NCBI RefSeq assembly: GCF_013456555.2
Contig: NZ_CP059154.1
Location: 3,472,001 to 3,536,000, forward strand
Reading direction: 5' to 3'
DNA from: Natrinema zhouii
GTDB taxonomy: Archaea > Halobacteriota > Halobacteria > Halobacteriales > Natrialbaceae
DNA: 64,000 nt
Shown: one piece after another, positions 53,887 to 62,340 of the stretch
How positions within the stretch are numbered: the stretch's first letter is position 1
Layout of the letters: each line of letters opens with the position of its first letter
The notes under the pieces: model-generated
The model's input: the letters and a program-made list of their open reading frames with translations, nothing else
Databases searched by the model: none
Told to the model about the DNA's origin: nothing
Made by a program: the position numbers and the translations under genes

Positions 53887-54659
53887 GTAGTGTTCCCTCC
53901 GGTATCGCATCGCTCGCTGCGTCCGTCGTGCCAGTTCCCGGCCGCCTCCCGGTACAGCGCCTCGAGATCGTCGGGTTCGGCGGCGGCGATCTCGGCGGCC
54001 GCGTCGGCGACGGCAGCCGCGCCGTCGAACGTCTCCTGAATATCGGCGTAGACCCGCGGCGTGCCCGCTGTCAGCTGCTCGGCGAGTCGCCCCAGGGCCT
54101 CGTAGATCGGCGTTTCGAACCCGTCGGGGACCGACTCCGCCGCGAGGGCGAAGGAGAGAACCGCGGCGTGGGTCGCCGCCTGAACGGTTTCCATGGCCTC
54201 GTCGTGCTCCACGGCCGTCGTCTCGAGCAGGTCGTTCCCGCCGGTCTCGAGGGCCGCGAGCAAGTCGTCGGTCACCGGCCCCGATCGGTCCCGAACGACG
54301 GCGATCGAGCCGGGTGCCCGCTCGGGTGCGAACAGCGGGTGCAGGCTCACGCGTTCCAGTTCCGGCGCGTGACGTTCCATCGCTTCGATCGCGGGTTCCA
54401 TCACGCCCGAAACGTCGACGACCGCCCGCTCGGCGCGGCCGGCCTGGTCGGCGATCGCGTCGGTCACGTGGGTCATCGGTACCGCGAGACAGACGACGTC
54501 GAACGTCGTCTCCCCCTCGAGATCGGCGACGTCGCCACCGATCGTTTCGGCCGCGGCCGCCGCTGCGTCTCGATCGACGTCGGCGAACGCGACTCGGGCG
54601 TCGATCGCGTCCCCGAACCACGTCCCCATCGACCCCGCGCCGACGATCAGTACGTCCAT
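53883..54659 (-). CDS. prephenate dehydrogenase-like protein (TyrA)
   Basis: 258 residues. NAD(P) loop VLIVGAGSMGTWFGDAI, then CLAVPMTHVTDAI and VDVSGVMEPAI, as in TyrA. RVSLHPLFAPERAPG contains the conserved His. It oxidatively decarboxylates prephenate to 4-hydroxyphenylpyruvate for tyrosine synthesis. It overlaps the Rsm22-like gene by 4 nt. No chorismate mutase or ACT domain is fused. Confidence 0.88.
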   Translation of the reverse strand: MDVLIVGAGSMGTWFGDAIDARVAFADVDRDAAAAAAETIGGDVADLEGETTFDVVCLAVPMTHVTDAIADQAGRAERAVVDVSGVMEPAIEAMERHAPELERVSLHPLFAPERAPGSIAVVRDRSGPVTDDLLAALETGGNDLLETTAVEHDEAMETVQAATHAAVLSFALAAESVPDGFETPIYEALGRLAEQLTAGTPRVYADIQETFDGAAAVADAAAEIAAAEPDDLEALYREAAGNWHDGRSERCDTGGNTT

Positions 54660-54862
54660 CGCCCGCTCCTACCTGCCGACGTTGCAAAAGCCGTTCGATC
54701 CGCCGGTTCGCGTGACCGTCCGATCGCTCGAGACGAGGGCGTGTACTCCCTTCACGGGCCGACATCGACGACCGGCGAATAGCGCGATCGACGGGCTATC
54801 GACCGTCACGGTCTGCCCAGTTCGGGCCGGATTACTTGGTGTCTCGAGTCGGAACTGCGACC

Positions 54863-55918
54863 GTGATACGAATCGGAATCGTCGGTGCCGGGGCCGCCGC
54901 CGCGGCCGCGGCCCACGCCATCGACGGAACGCCGACCGAGACGGCAGTCACGGTCCTCGAGAAATCCCGCGGCCTCTGTGGGCGGGCCGCGACGAGGCGT
55001 CGCGGCGACGTCGTCTACGACTACGGCGCGAACTACGTCACGTCGGACGACGAGCGCGTGGTCGAACTGCTGACGGAGACGCTCGATACCGAGGGACTGG
55101 TCGACGTGACGGACCCGATCTGGACGTTCGACAGCGAGGGATCGGTATCGCCGGGGGACGACCGCGACGACCACAAATGGACCTACCGACAGGGACTGAC
55201 TCAGATCGCAAAGCGACTCTTCGCCCGCACCGACGCGACCATTCATCGGGAGACGCGAGTGGAAACGCTGATTCGCGAACCCGACGACGGAGACGGTCGC
55301 TGGCGACTCGAGGACGCGTCTGGAACCCGCTGGGGACCCTTCGACGCCGTGCTCCTGAATCCGCCGGCACCCCAGACGGCCGACCTGCTGCGGTCGGCGG
55401 ACTGGTCGGGCGACACCGACATGTGGGAATCGGTCACAAGCGCCGTTGGGGCAGTCCCCTTCCGGACGATCTGGACCGGGATCTTCCACTATCCGTTCGA
55501 ACTCGAGCGCCCCTACTACGCGCTGGTCAACACGGACAAAGCTCACGAGATCGGCTGGGTCGCCCGCGAGGAGTGTAAACCCGGCCACGTCCTCGACGGC
55601 GAGTCGGTACTGATCGTTCAGGCCAACCACGAGTGGTCCGTCGACCGCTACGACGAACTACCGGCGGAGAACTGCGATCGACTCGCGGCGATGACCGCAG
55701 ACCTCGTCGGGGACGATCGCCTGCGCGAGCCCGACTGGACCGACTATCAGGGATGGCGGAACGCGCTCCCGGAGGACGGCGTCCCCGTCGAACCGCTGGA
55801 GCGCGCCGAACGCGAGGGGCTGTACTGCCTCGGGGACTGGGTCGCCGGCGAGGCCCGCCTCCACGCGGCGCTCCGGACCGGTCTCGAGGTCGGCGAGCGG
55901 GTCGCCGATGCCGGATAA
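54863..55918 (+). CDS. FAD-dependent oxidoreductase (renalase/amine oxidase-like)
   Basis: 351 residues from GTG 54863. The Rossmann FAD site is IGIVGAGAAAAAAAHAI, followed by VLEKSRGLCGRAATRR, the pattern of renalase-like flavoproteins, and a C-terminal LYCLGDWVAGEARLHAALRTGLEVG that binds the FAD. The frame is open upstream to 54836. It is divergent to tyrA and 12 nt before the end of trkA (convergent). Substrate is unknown. Confidence 0.85.
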   Translation: MIRIGIVGAGAAAAAAAHAIDGTPTETAVTVLEKSRGLCGRAATRRRGDVVYDYGANYVTSDDERVVELLTETLDTEGLVDVTDPIWTFDSEGSVSPGDDRDDHKWTYRQGLTQIAKRLFARTDATIHRETRVETLIREPDDGDGRWRLEDASGTRWGPFDAVLLNPPAPQTADLLRSADWSGDTDMWESVTSAVGAVPFRTIWTGIFHYPFELERPYYALVNTDKAHEIGWVAREECKPGHVLDGESVLIVQANHEWSVDRYDELPAENCDRLAAMTADLVGDDRLREPDWTDYQGWRNALPEDGVPVEPLERAEREGLYCLGDWVAGEARLHAALRTGLEVGERVADAG

Positions 55919-55930
55919 GACGGACGGGAG

Positions 55931-57268
55931 TTACAGGGCCGAAGTCGCCTCCTCGATCACCATGGTATCCGCGAAGACGACCACGTGGTCGCCGCTCTCG
56001 ACGACGGTCTCTCCCCGCGGGGTGATCAACTCCTCGTCGCGGGTGATCGCCCCGATGACGATCCCGTCGGGAAGGTCGGCCATCGCGTCGCGGATCCGCG
56101 CTCCCGCGAGCACGCTCTCGGAATCGACCTCGATCTCGAGGACCTCGGCGCGGTCGGACTCGAGCATGGCGACGTTCTCGGTCTGTCGCTTGCGGGTGAA
56201 GCGGGTGATCTCCTCGGCGGTGACGAGCCGCGGGTTGACCCCGACATCGATCCCGACCGTCTCGAAGAGGTCGACGTACTCGCCGGCCTCGACGATGCCG
56301 ATGGTTCGCTCGACGCCGATCCGTTTCGCGAGCAGCGAGAGCAACAGGTTCTTCTCGTCGCCCTCGACCGCTGCGACGACGATGTCCGACTCGTCGACGT
56401 GTTCGCGGACGAGGAAGTCGATATCCGTCGCGTCGCTCTGTAGAACCAGCGTCCCCGGCAGCTTTTCGGCCAGTTCCCGCGCCCGTTCGCGATCCCGTTC
56501 GACGAGCCGCGGCTCGAGCCCCTCAGCCTCGAAGAGCCGCGCCGTCTGGTAGCCGATCTCGGTGCCGCCGAGGATGACGATTTCGTTGGCGTCCTCGAGG
56601 GACGGCTCCGCCGTCAGGGAGCCCGCGAACGCGCGGACGCTCTCCCCGGAGCCGATGACGACGACGGCGTCGCCAGCCTCGATGACCGTCTCACCGCGCG
56701 GAACGACGATATCGTCGTCGCGCAACAGCGCCGCAAACGTCAACGACTCGAAGCGATCGGCTTCGGAGACGGTGTCGCCGGCGATCGGACTGTCCGGTTC
56801 GACCTGGAACTCGGCCATCCGGACGAGATCACCGGCGAACGCCTCGACGTCGTGAGCGCCGGGCAAACCGGCGATCCGGACGATCGTCTCGGCGGTCTGC
56901 AGGTCCGTACAGACCATGAAATCGACGCCGAACGCTCCCTCGGACTGCTCCCACGTCCGCAACAGGTTCGTCTTCGTGACGCGGGCGATCGTGAACGGCT
57001 CGGCGACGGCCTTCGCCGCCCCGCAGACGACGATGTTCGTCTCGTCGACGTCGGTGCTCGCGATGACCAGATCGGCCCCCTCGATGCCGGCCTCCTCGAG
57101 CGTTCCGATGGCGGTCCCGTCACCCTGGATCGCCAGCACGTCGTGGGAGTAGGTGATCGACTCGACCCGGTCGGGATCCGTGTCGACCACGACGACGTTG
57201 TGTTCGTCGTCGAGGCTGGCAGCGATGTTCGATCCGACTTGACCCGCACCAACGACGATCACTCGCAC
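55931..57268 (-). CDS. trkA: Trk potassium transport regulatory NAD-binding protein
   Basis: 445 residues: two RCK_N (IVVGAGQVGSNIAASLDDEHN at the start; IVILGGTEIGYQTARLFEAEG near 230) each followed by a TrkA_C domain (GDTVSEADRF, and EVDSESVLAGARIRDAM). It gates the TrkH potassium channel according to NAD(H) or ATP. Potassium uptake is central to the salt-in strategy of haloarchaea. No trkH gene is within the window. It converges with the FAD oxidoreductase gene. Confidence 0.94.
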   Translation of the reverse strand: MRVIVVGAGQVGSNIAASLDDEHNVVVVDTDPDRVESITYSHDVLAIQGDGTAIGTLEEAGIEGADLVIASTDVDETNIVVCGAAKAVAEPFTIARVTKTNLLRTWEQSEGAFGVDFMVCTDLQTAETIVRIAGLPGAHDVEAFAGDLVRMAEFQVEPDSPIAGDTVSEADRFESLTFAALLRDDDIVVPRGETVIEAGDAVVVIGSGESVRAFAGSLTAEPSLEDANEIVILGGTEIGYQTARLFEAEGLEPRLVERDRERARELAEKLPGTLVLQSDATDIDFLVREHVDESDIVVAAVEGDEKNLLLSLLAKRIGVERTIGIVEAGEYVDLFETVGIDVGVNPRLVTAEEITRFTRKRQTENVAMLESDRAEVLEIEVDSESVLAGARIRDAMADLPDGIVIGAITRDEELITPRGETVVESGDHVVVFADTMVIEEATSAL

Positions 57269-57706
57269 CGGTGGCTCACCCGCGAGGGTCGCGGACGCGA
57301 ACTGACGCTCCCGCTAGTCATAGTACGGGTATCGTCACCGAGCAGTAAGTGGGTTCGGCCTGATTAGGGCAGGGACGCGATTGACCGATCCTCGAGCGCT
57401 CCATCTTGACACGATACCAAGCAGCACAGGTGCTCTCTGTCTCTCTCAGACCGATCAACCGATATGCGGTGGCGCGCGCTGTCGATTGGCCGAACGACAG
57501 TGAGGCCAGCTGACGATATTGCGCGAGGGATGAGCGAGCGACGGACGGAGCGAGCGTTAGCGCGGGACCGTCGGTCCCGCGAACCATCCGAACGGGCGCG
57601 CAGCGCCCGTGCGGAGAAATCGGCTGGGGAGGGTGTGGCAATTCCCTGTTGCCGCGCTAGCAGGACGCTTCGTCTCACCTCTCTCCATCAAAACGTAGTG
57701 TTTCAT
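57269..57706. other. 438-nt gap with GAGCG-rich tract and tandem hairpins
   Basis: It holds the promoter of trkA near 57269-57340. From about 57525 to 57560 it is GAGCGA-type low complexity, followed by two hairpins at 57561-57609, listed separately. No gene is apparent. Confidence 0.5.
57561..57609. repeat. Two adjacent perfect GC-rich hairpins
   Basis: CGCGGGACCG / CGGTCCCGCG (57561-57570 and 57572-57581) form a 10-bp stem with 1-nt spacer. CGGGCGC / GCGCCCG (57593-57599 and 57603-57609) form a 7-bp stem with a 3-nt loop. They sit between the trkA start and the end of the SRPBCC gene, both leftward, upstream of trkA. Confidence 0.7.
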
Positions 57707-58228
57707 TCACGGCATTTCGTGAACCGTCAGCTCCACCTCGCGCGGCTGTCCCTCGATGTCCGCGACCAGCCGCTCGACGACGGTCTCGGCCTCGCCGATG
57801 AGTTTGGGTTCGACCTTCCGGATGACCCAGTCCAGCGAGACGAATCGCGGTAACGAGATCGCGTTCTCGTCCGCCGAGTGGGGATCGTAGACGGCCTCGA
57901 AGTAGATCCGACTCGCCGTCTCCGCGTCCGCCGGCGCGGATTCGGGCTCCGGTTCGACGCGCCACTCGCCGCGGGCGTCGAGATCGTTGACCAGTTCCCA
58001 CGTGATCGACTCGGGCGCGGAAATATCGGTCACCTTTGATCGGGCGGTGTAGCTGAGCTTCCACCACGCCAGTTTGAGGTCGTAGACGGAGCCGACACCG
58101 CCGTTCCCGTTGACGCGAACCTCCTTCAGGTGGTCCGTGTACCGCGGGTAGTCGGTAAACGACTCCACGTACGGAAAGACCTCCTCGGGCGACCGATGGG
58201 CGAGCGTGCTGAGGAGAATTCTGTCCAC
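57707..58228 (-). CDS. SRPBCC family (polyketide cyclase/COQ10-like) protein
   Basis: 173 residues from GTG 58228. The START-like fold pattern is SPEEVFPYVESFTDYPRYTDHL at the N-terminus, then SYTARSKVTDISAPESITWEL, ending with a long amphipathic helix (GEAETVVERLVADIEGQ). Members bind hydrophobic ligands such as quinones or lipids. No catalytic residues are assignable. It stands alone, 82 nt before the end of the AOR-like gene on the same strand. Confidence 0.85.
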   Translation of the reverse strand: MDRILLSTLAHRSPEEVFPYVESFTDYPRYTDHLKEVRVNGNGGVGSVYDLKLAWWKLSYTARSKVTDISAPESITWELVNDLDARGEWRVEPEPESAPADAETASRIYFEAVYDPHSADENAISLPRFVSLDWVIRKVEPKLIGEAETVVERLVADIEGQPREVELTVHEMP

Positions 58229-58309
58229 AGCGGTCGTACAACGGGTCCGAAAGTAAGGATTGCCATACTATCGACCGATCTCACACCCTCTCGAGACACC
58301 CGACTGCCC

Positions 58310-60088
58310 TCACGTGTCCGCGAGGAGCGAGTCGTCGTCGACCGCTTCGGCGAGCCCGAGGCGCTCGACGGTCGCTCGAGTCGGCCGCCCGTCGGGACCC
58401 CAGCCACGCTCGCGATAGTAGTAATCGAGGGCCGCCTCGAACCACTCGTCGTCGACGGCCGTCCCGGCGCTGGGCCCCGACTCGAGGGGCTCGCGGAGGG
58501 GCGCGGGCAGTTCGTCGTCGGCCCGCCTCACGCCCTCGCGGACGTTGAACAGGCGGGACAGGGTCCAGACCCGCTCGCCGACGGTCAGGGGGTCGCCCGC
58601 CGTCTCGAACTGGACGGCGTCCAACCACTCCGCGCCGAGGTCGTCGAACACGTCCCCGACGAAGTCGTCGACGATGAGACACCAGAGGATCGATCGCCGG
58701 TTCTGCTCCCCGACGACGGCACGTGCCGTGCGCTCGGGACTCCACTGCTCGTCGAAGACTTCCCGTTCGATCGGACGGGCTCGCCGGTGACAGGCCCCGC
58801 GATCGCTGGTCGCGTACGCGAGCGCCATACTCGGCGCGCCGCGCGGGTCGTACGCCGGGAGTTCCATCGCCTTGACGGTCGGAACGAGGTCGTCCCCGCC
58901 GAACTGCGCCGCCGCCGCGGTGACGCCGTCCGCGAGCGCGTCGCCGAGCGACGTCTCTCGCGCGGCGATCTCCTCGAGCACGCGTCGCGCGCCGTCGGGA
59001 TCGCCGAAGGAGACCGATCGCTCGAGCAGGCCCGCGTCGGCCGCCTTGACGGCCCATGCGACCGCGCTGCCGGCGCTGATGAGGTCCATCCCGAATCGGT
59101 CGCAGGTCTGGCCCAGTTCCGCGACGGCGTCGAACTCGTCGATCCCGAGACCGGCCCCCAGCGACATCGCGGTGGCCCCGCGCGGGACGTAGTCACCGGC
59201 GGCCGTCTCGACCCGGAACCCGCCGGAGTCGGTGTCGCTGCCGTCGTCACCGTCGTCGTACTCTCGGCCGGTCGTCAACTCTTTGACCGCAGCGGCACCG
59301 ATCGAGTCGGCTCCCTCGAACGTGCCGTCCTCCCAGCCGCGGGTCGAGAGCGCACCGACTTCGTTCGCGAAGTCGACGGTTTCGACCGTTTCGCTCGCCC
59401 GCAGCCACTGCCCGGTCTCGTCCTCGCTGTATCGCTCGGCGTAGGCCTCGCGCAGGTCAGCCAACCCCGCTGGCGGCTCCCCTCTCGCGACGACGGCTTT
59501 CAGCCGTTTCGATCCCATTACGGCACCGGCACCGCCTCTGCCCGCGTGGTGATCTCCCTCGTCGGACGCGATCGTCGCGTAGGCGACCCGCCGTTCGCCC
59601 GCCGGGCCGATACAGGCGACCGACGCGTCGGGGAAGCCCGCGGCCGTCTCGACCGTGTCGTCGCCCCACGCGTCGGTGGGTTCGACGGTCGCCGTGCCGT
59701 CCTCGACGACGAGACGGACGGGTTCCGTCGCCGTCCCGGTGACGAGCAGGCCGATATGTGGCCCGAGCGACCCCACGAGCGCATCCGGAAACACGCCGCC
59801 GGCGTACGAGTCGAGGAAGCCGCCGGTCAGTGGCGATTTCGTAATGGCAGCGTACCGCGACTCTCCGGGCAGGTAGCCCGAGAGCGGGCCGAGCATGAAC
59901 AGGAGAACGTTCGCCGGGCCGAGCGGGTCGGTCCCTGCCTCGAGTTCCTCGTAGAGATAGCGAGCGCCCAGACCTTTTCCGCCGACGTACCGGCGGAGCC
60001 GCGGTTCCGGGACTGGGACGCTGTCGACCGATCGCGTCGAGAGATCGACGCGAAGGAGCCGGTCGGGTGTAGCGAGTGGCACTACCAC
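58310..60088 (-). CDS. aldehyde ferredoxin oxidoreductase family protein without the CxxCxxxC cluster motif
   Basis: 592 residues from GTG 60088. The N-terminal tungstopterin domain is well conserved: YVGGKGLGARYLYEEL, LGPLSGYLPGESRYAAITKSP, GGFLDSYAGG and HAGRGGAGAVMGSKRLKAVV. In place of the CxxCxxxC that binds the [4Fe-4S] cluster there is an acidic segment, TTGREYDDGDDGSDTDSGGF, without cysteine. The C-terminal Cys (SILWCLIVDDF) is kept. The whole protein has only four cysteines. Family role: oxidation of aldehydes to acids by a W-bis-pterin. Without the cluster, electron exit is unclear. Confidence 0.85.
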   Translation of the reverse strand: MVVPLATPDRLLRVDLSTRSVDSVPVPEPRLRRYVGGKGLGARYLYEELEAGTDPLGPANVLLFMLGPLSGYLPGESRYAAITKSPLTGGFLDSYAGGVFPDALVGSLGPHIGLLVTGTATEPVRLVVEDGTATVEPTDAWGDDTVETAAGFPDASVACIGPAGERRVAYATIASDEGDHHAGRGGAGAVMGSKRLKAVVARGEPPAGLADLREAYAERYSEDETGQWLRASETVETVDFANEVGALSTRGWEDGTFEGADSIGAAAVKELTTGREYDDGDDGSDTDSGGFRVETAAGDYVPRGATAMSLGAGLGIDEFDAVAELGQTCDRFGMDLISAGSAVAWAVKAADAGLLERSVSFGDPDGARRVLEEIAARETSLGDALADGVTAAAAQFGGDDLVPTVKAMELPAYDPRGAPSMALAYATSDRGACHRRARPIEREVFDEQWSPERTARAVVGEQNRRSILWCLIVDDFVGDVFDDLGAEWLDAVQFETAGDPLTVGERVWTLSRLFNVREGVRRADDELPAPLREPLESGPSAGTAVDDEWFEAALDYYYRERGWGPDGRPTRATVERLGLAEAVDDDSLLADT

Positions 60089-60118
60089 AGAGAACGCCGT
60101 CGACGGGAAAAAGCGTTA

Positions 60119-60307
60119 TCACAGCACCTGTCGGCGGTCTGTCGACACGTGACGGGATCCCGGACCGCCGTTCTCGACCCCCGCGAGGACGGCACCGACC
60201 GCACGCTCCAGCGCCGCCGCGAGCGTCGCCATCGTCGTTTTCTTGCCGCCCGCCCCGACAACACAGGTCGTTCCGCGCTGGGCCTCGAGTGCCTCGACGA
60301 CGTCCAT
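60119..60307 (-). pseudogene. probable remnant of yqeC (selenium/molybdenum cofactor accessory ATPase)
   Basis: The 62-residue frame starts MDVVEALEAQRGTTCVVGAGG, followed by KKTTMATLAAALERAV, which matches the N-terminus and P-loop (GAGGKTT type) of YqeC. It then changes to unrelated residues and stops, far short of the usual 200-250 residues. YqeC is an accessory for molybdenum enzyme maturation, and the neighbour is an AOR-type tungsten/molybdenum enzyme. I read this as a 3'-deleted gene; a true small protein is possible. Confidence 0.55.
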
Positions 60308-60389
60308 ACTGATGGCACCGGACCACCGGTCAGAACGGTTTACGTCCAGTCACCAGCCGAGCGAGGGACGGCCGTGCCGTCGGACCGAT

Positions 60390-60662
60390 TCACCGAAGTT
60401 CCATCTCTTCGGCGCGTTCGGCGGCGAGCTCCGCGACTTCCTCGACGCTGCTGTCGGAGCGGTCCGCGAGGACGCGCGTCAACATCCCGAGCTGGATTGC
60501 CGCGGCCTCGCGAAGCTCGGCCGCCTCCTCGGTGTCGTTGCCCAGGTAATACTCGTGGCGGCCGCCCTCGTGGACGAGGCCGGCGTACACGGAGCGGAGG
60601 TCCTGCTCCGTGATCGCTGCGGCGGCTTCCGTCTTGACTTCCTCGAATTGCGGGTTCGCCAT
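60390..60662 (-). CDS. conserved-looking small helical protein, unknown
   Basis: 90 residues: MANPQFEEVKTEAAAAITEQD, with an otherwise helical, acidic sequence (HEGGRHEYYLGNDTEEAAELREA, LADRSDSSVEEVAELAAERAEEMELR). No cysteines, TMs or signal. Composition and codon use look like a real haloarchaeal gene. I do not recognise a family with confidence. It is the first gene on the left side of the AT-rich divergent region. Confidence 0.7.
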   Translation of the reverse strand: MANPQFEEVKTEAAAAITEQDLRSVYAGLVHEGGRHEYYLGNDTEEAAELREAAAIQLGMLTRVLADRSDSSVEEVAELAAERAEEMELR

Positions 60663-60866
60663 ATCCGAACGCCGCGCCCGAGAGACTAAACCGGCGTGGT
60701 CCGAGACGAAACCCGTCCGATTGCCGCCAAGAGATGATGAGATATTGATAGTAGCCGTGTCTATAAACTCTCGAAATCATATTTAAAGTCATAACTTATT
60801 ATAATCTAATCACTTATATCACTCTTTTAAGAAATACTAAAAGGAGGGACTTGCACGTCAGGGTGT
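60663..60866. promoter_or_regulatory. AT-rich divergent control region before the OFA transporter
   Basis: 204 nt. From about 60720 to 60845 it is almost devoid of GC-rich codon-like sequence, for example CATATTTAAAGTC, CTTATTATAATC and CACTTATATCAC. GGAGGGA at 60842-60848 is a possible Shine-Dalgarno, 18 nt before ATG 60867. Several TATA candidates for the rightward transporter lie between 60770 and 60830. The contrast suggests regulated transcription. Confidence 0.5.
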
Positions 60867-62156
60867 ATGTCAGAGTCAGACACGGACAAGAATCGATGGC
60901 TCATTGCGCTCTCCGCTGTCGCAATCCATCTCTCGATCGGCTCGATTTACGCATACAGTGTGTATCAGAACCCGCTGCAGGACCTGCACGGATGGAGTAT
61001 CTCCGACGTGACGTTCGCATTTACCGTCGCGATCTTCGTCCTCGGCATCTCGGCGGCGTTCCTCGGGAAGTACGTCGAGAAGTACGGCCCCCGAAAGGCC
61101 GGACTCGCCGCGGCAGTGATGTTCGGCGGGGGGACGATACTTGCGGGCGCTGCGATACAGGTCGGGAGCTACATCGGCTTCCTCGTCACCTACGGGGTGC
61201 TAGGTGGTGCCGGACTCGGTCTCGGCTATATCGCACCCGTCTCGACGCTCGTTGAATGGTTCCCGGACCGCCGCGGCATGGCGACCGGGATGGCGGTCAT
61301 GGGCTTCGGTGCCGGGGCGCTCATCACCGGACCAGTGGCACAGGAACTGATGACCTCGCTGAGCATCCCCATGAACTTCTACATCCTCGGCGCGGGCTAC
61401 TTCCTGGCGATGGCCCTCGGCGCGAGCTACATTCAGAAGCCGCCGGCCGGCTGGGTCCCCGAGGGGATGGATCCCGACGAACTCGAGGACACCAACAGCA
61501 AGGGCGTCACCGTTTCGACTGACCTGTCTCAGCTCACGGCCAACGAGGCGATCAAGACCAAGCGGTTCTGGCTCGTCTGGCTGGCGCTGTTCATCAACGT
61601 CTCCGCCGGTATCATGCTCCTGTCGGTCGCCTCCAACATGACCCAGGAGATCACCGGCGCGTCGGCGGCGCTCGCCGCCTCGATCGTCGGGGTCATCGGC
61701 GTGTTCAACGGTGCCGGCAGAATCGTCTGGGCGAGCGCGTCGGATTACCTCGGTCGGACGGCGACCTACGCGACGTTCTTCGGCATTCAGGTCGTGGCGT
61801 TCGCGCTGATGCCGAACATCTCCAACGTCTGGGTCTTCGCCGCGTTCATGTTCGCGATCGTCACCTGTTACGGCGGCGGCTTCGCCTGCCTGCCCGCGTA
61901 CCTGGGCGACCTGTTCGGAACGAAGGAACTCGGCGCCATTCACGGCTACTCGCTCACCGCGTGGGCGCTCGCCGGCGTCGCCGGCCCGACGCTCGTCTCG
62001 GAGATCGTCGAGCGGACCGGGAGCTACTCGCTATCGTTCTACATCGTCGCCGCAACGCTCCTCGTCGGCCTCGCCTCCATGGCGCTCCTGCGCTTCGATA
62101 TCAACGGCATCAAAGCGGACAACCAGAGCACGAGCGGACAGCCGACGCTGGATTGA
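60867..62156 (+). CDS. MFS transporter, OFA (oxalate/formate antiporter) family
   Basis: 429 residues with 12 TMs. It begins MSESDTDKNRWLIALSAVAIHLSIGSIYAYSVYQNPL, the N-terminal OFA signature being LSIGSIYAYSVY. Then TM4-5 GAGLGLGYIAPVSTLVEWFPDRRG is typical of the family, and a second-half GAGRIVWASASDYLGRT. The family exchanges oxalate and formate or carries related monocarboxylates. A formate dehydrogenase-type locus follows immediately, so formate or a precursor is the likely cargo. Confidence 0.87.
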   Translation: MSESDTDKNRWLIALSAVAIHLSIGSIYAYSVYQNPLQDLHGWSISDVTFAFTVAIFVLGISAAFLGKYVEKYGPRKAGLAAAVMFGGGTILAGAAIQVGSYIGFLVTYGVLGGAGLGLGYIAPVSTLVEWFPDRRGMATGMAVMGFGAGALITGPVAQELMTSLSIPMNFYILGAGYFLAMALGASYIQKPPAGWVPEGMDPDELEDTNSKGVTVSTDLSQLTANEAIKTKRFWLVWLALFINVSAGIMLLSVASNMTQEITGASAALAASIVGVIGVFNGAGRIVWASASDYLGRTATYATFFGIQVVAFALMPNISNVWVFAAFMFAIVTCYGGGFACLPAYLGDLFGTKELGAIHGYSLTAWALAGVAGPTLVSEIVERTGSYSLSFYIVAATLLVGLASMALLRFDINGIKADNQSTSGQPTLD

Positions 62157-62340
62157 GAGACGACTATCGATCGCTCGTGACATCCGGTTCCGTTCCGACT
62201 CACGTGCGTCGGTCGTCGAGACGAACGTCCGGCCCTGAAATGCGGACAGTTACCTGGTCGCTCCAGACACCACCGGCACTGCGAGCCGGCGATCCCGTTG
62301 CGGTCGGCAGATACCCACACTGAAATACCTTGAATACAAG

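Noticed and set aside
58130..60613. 827-codon plus-strand frame opposite the AOR-like gene
   Set aside because: It is antisense to the AOR homologue, the yqeC remnant and a small gene, and has no family resemblance. The AOR motifs on the other strand are unmistakable.
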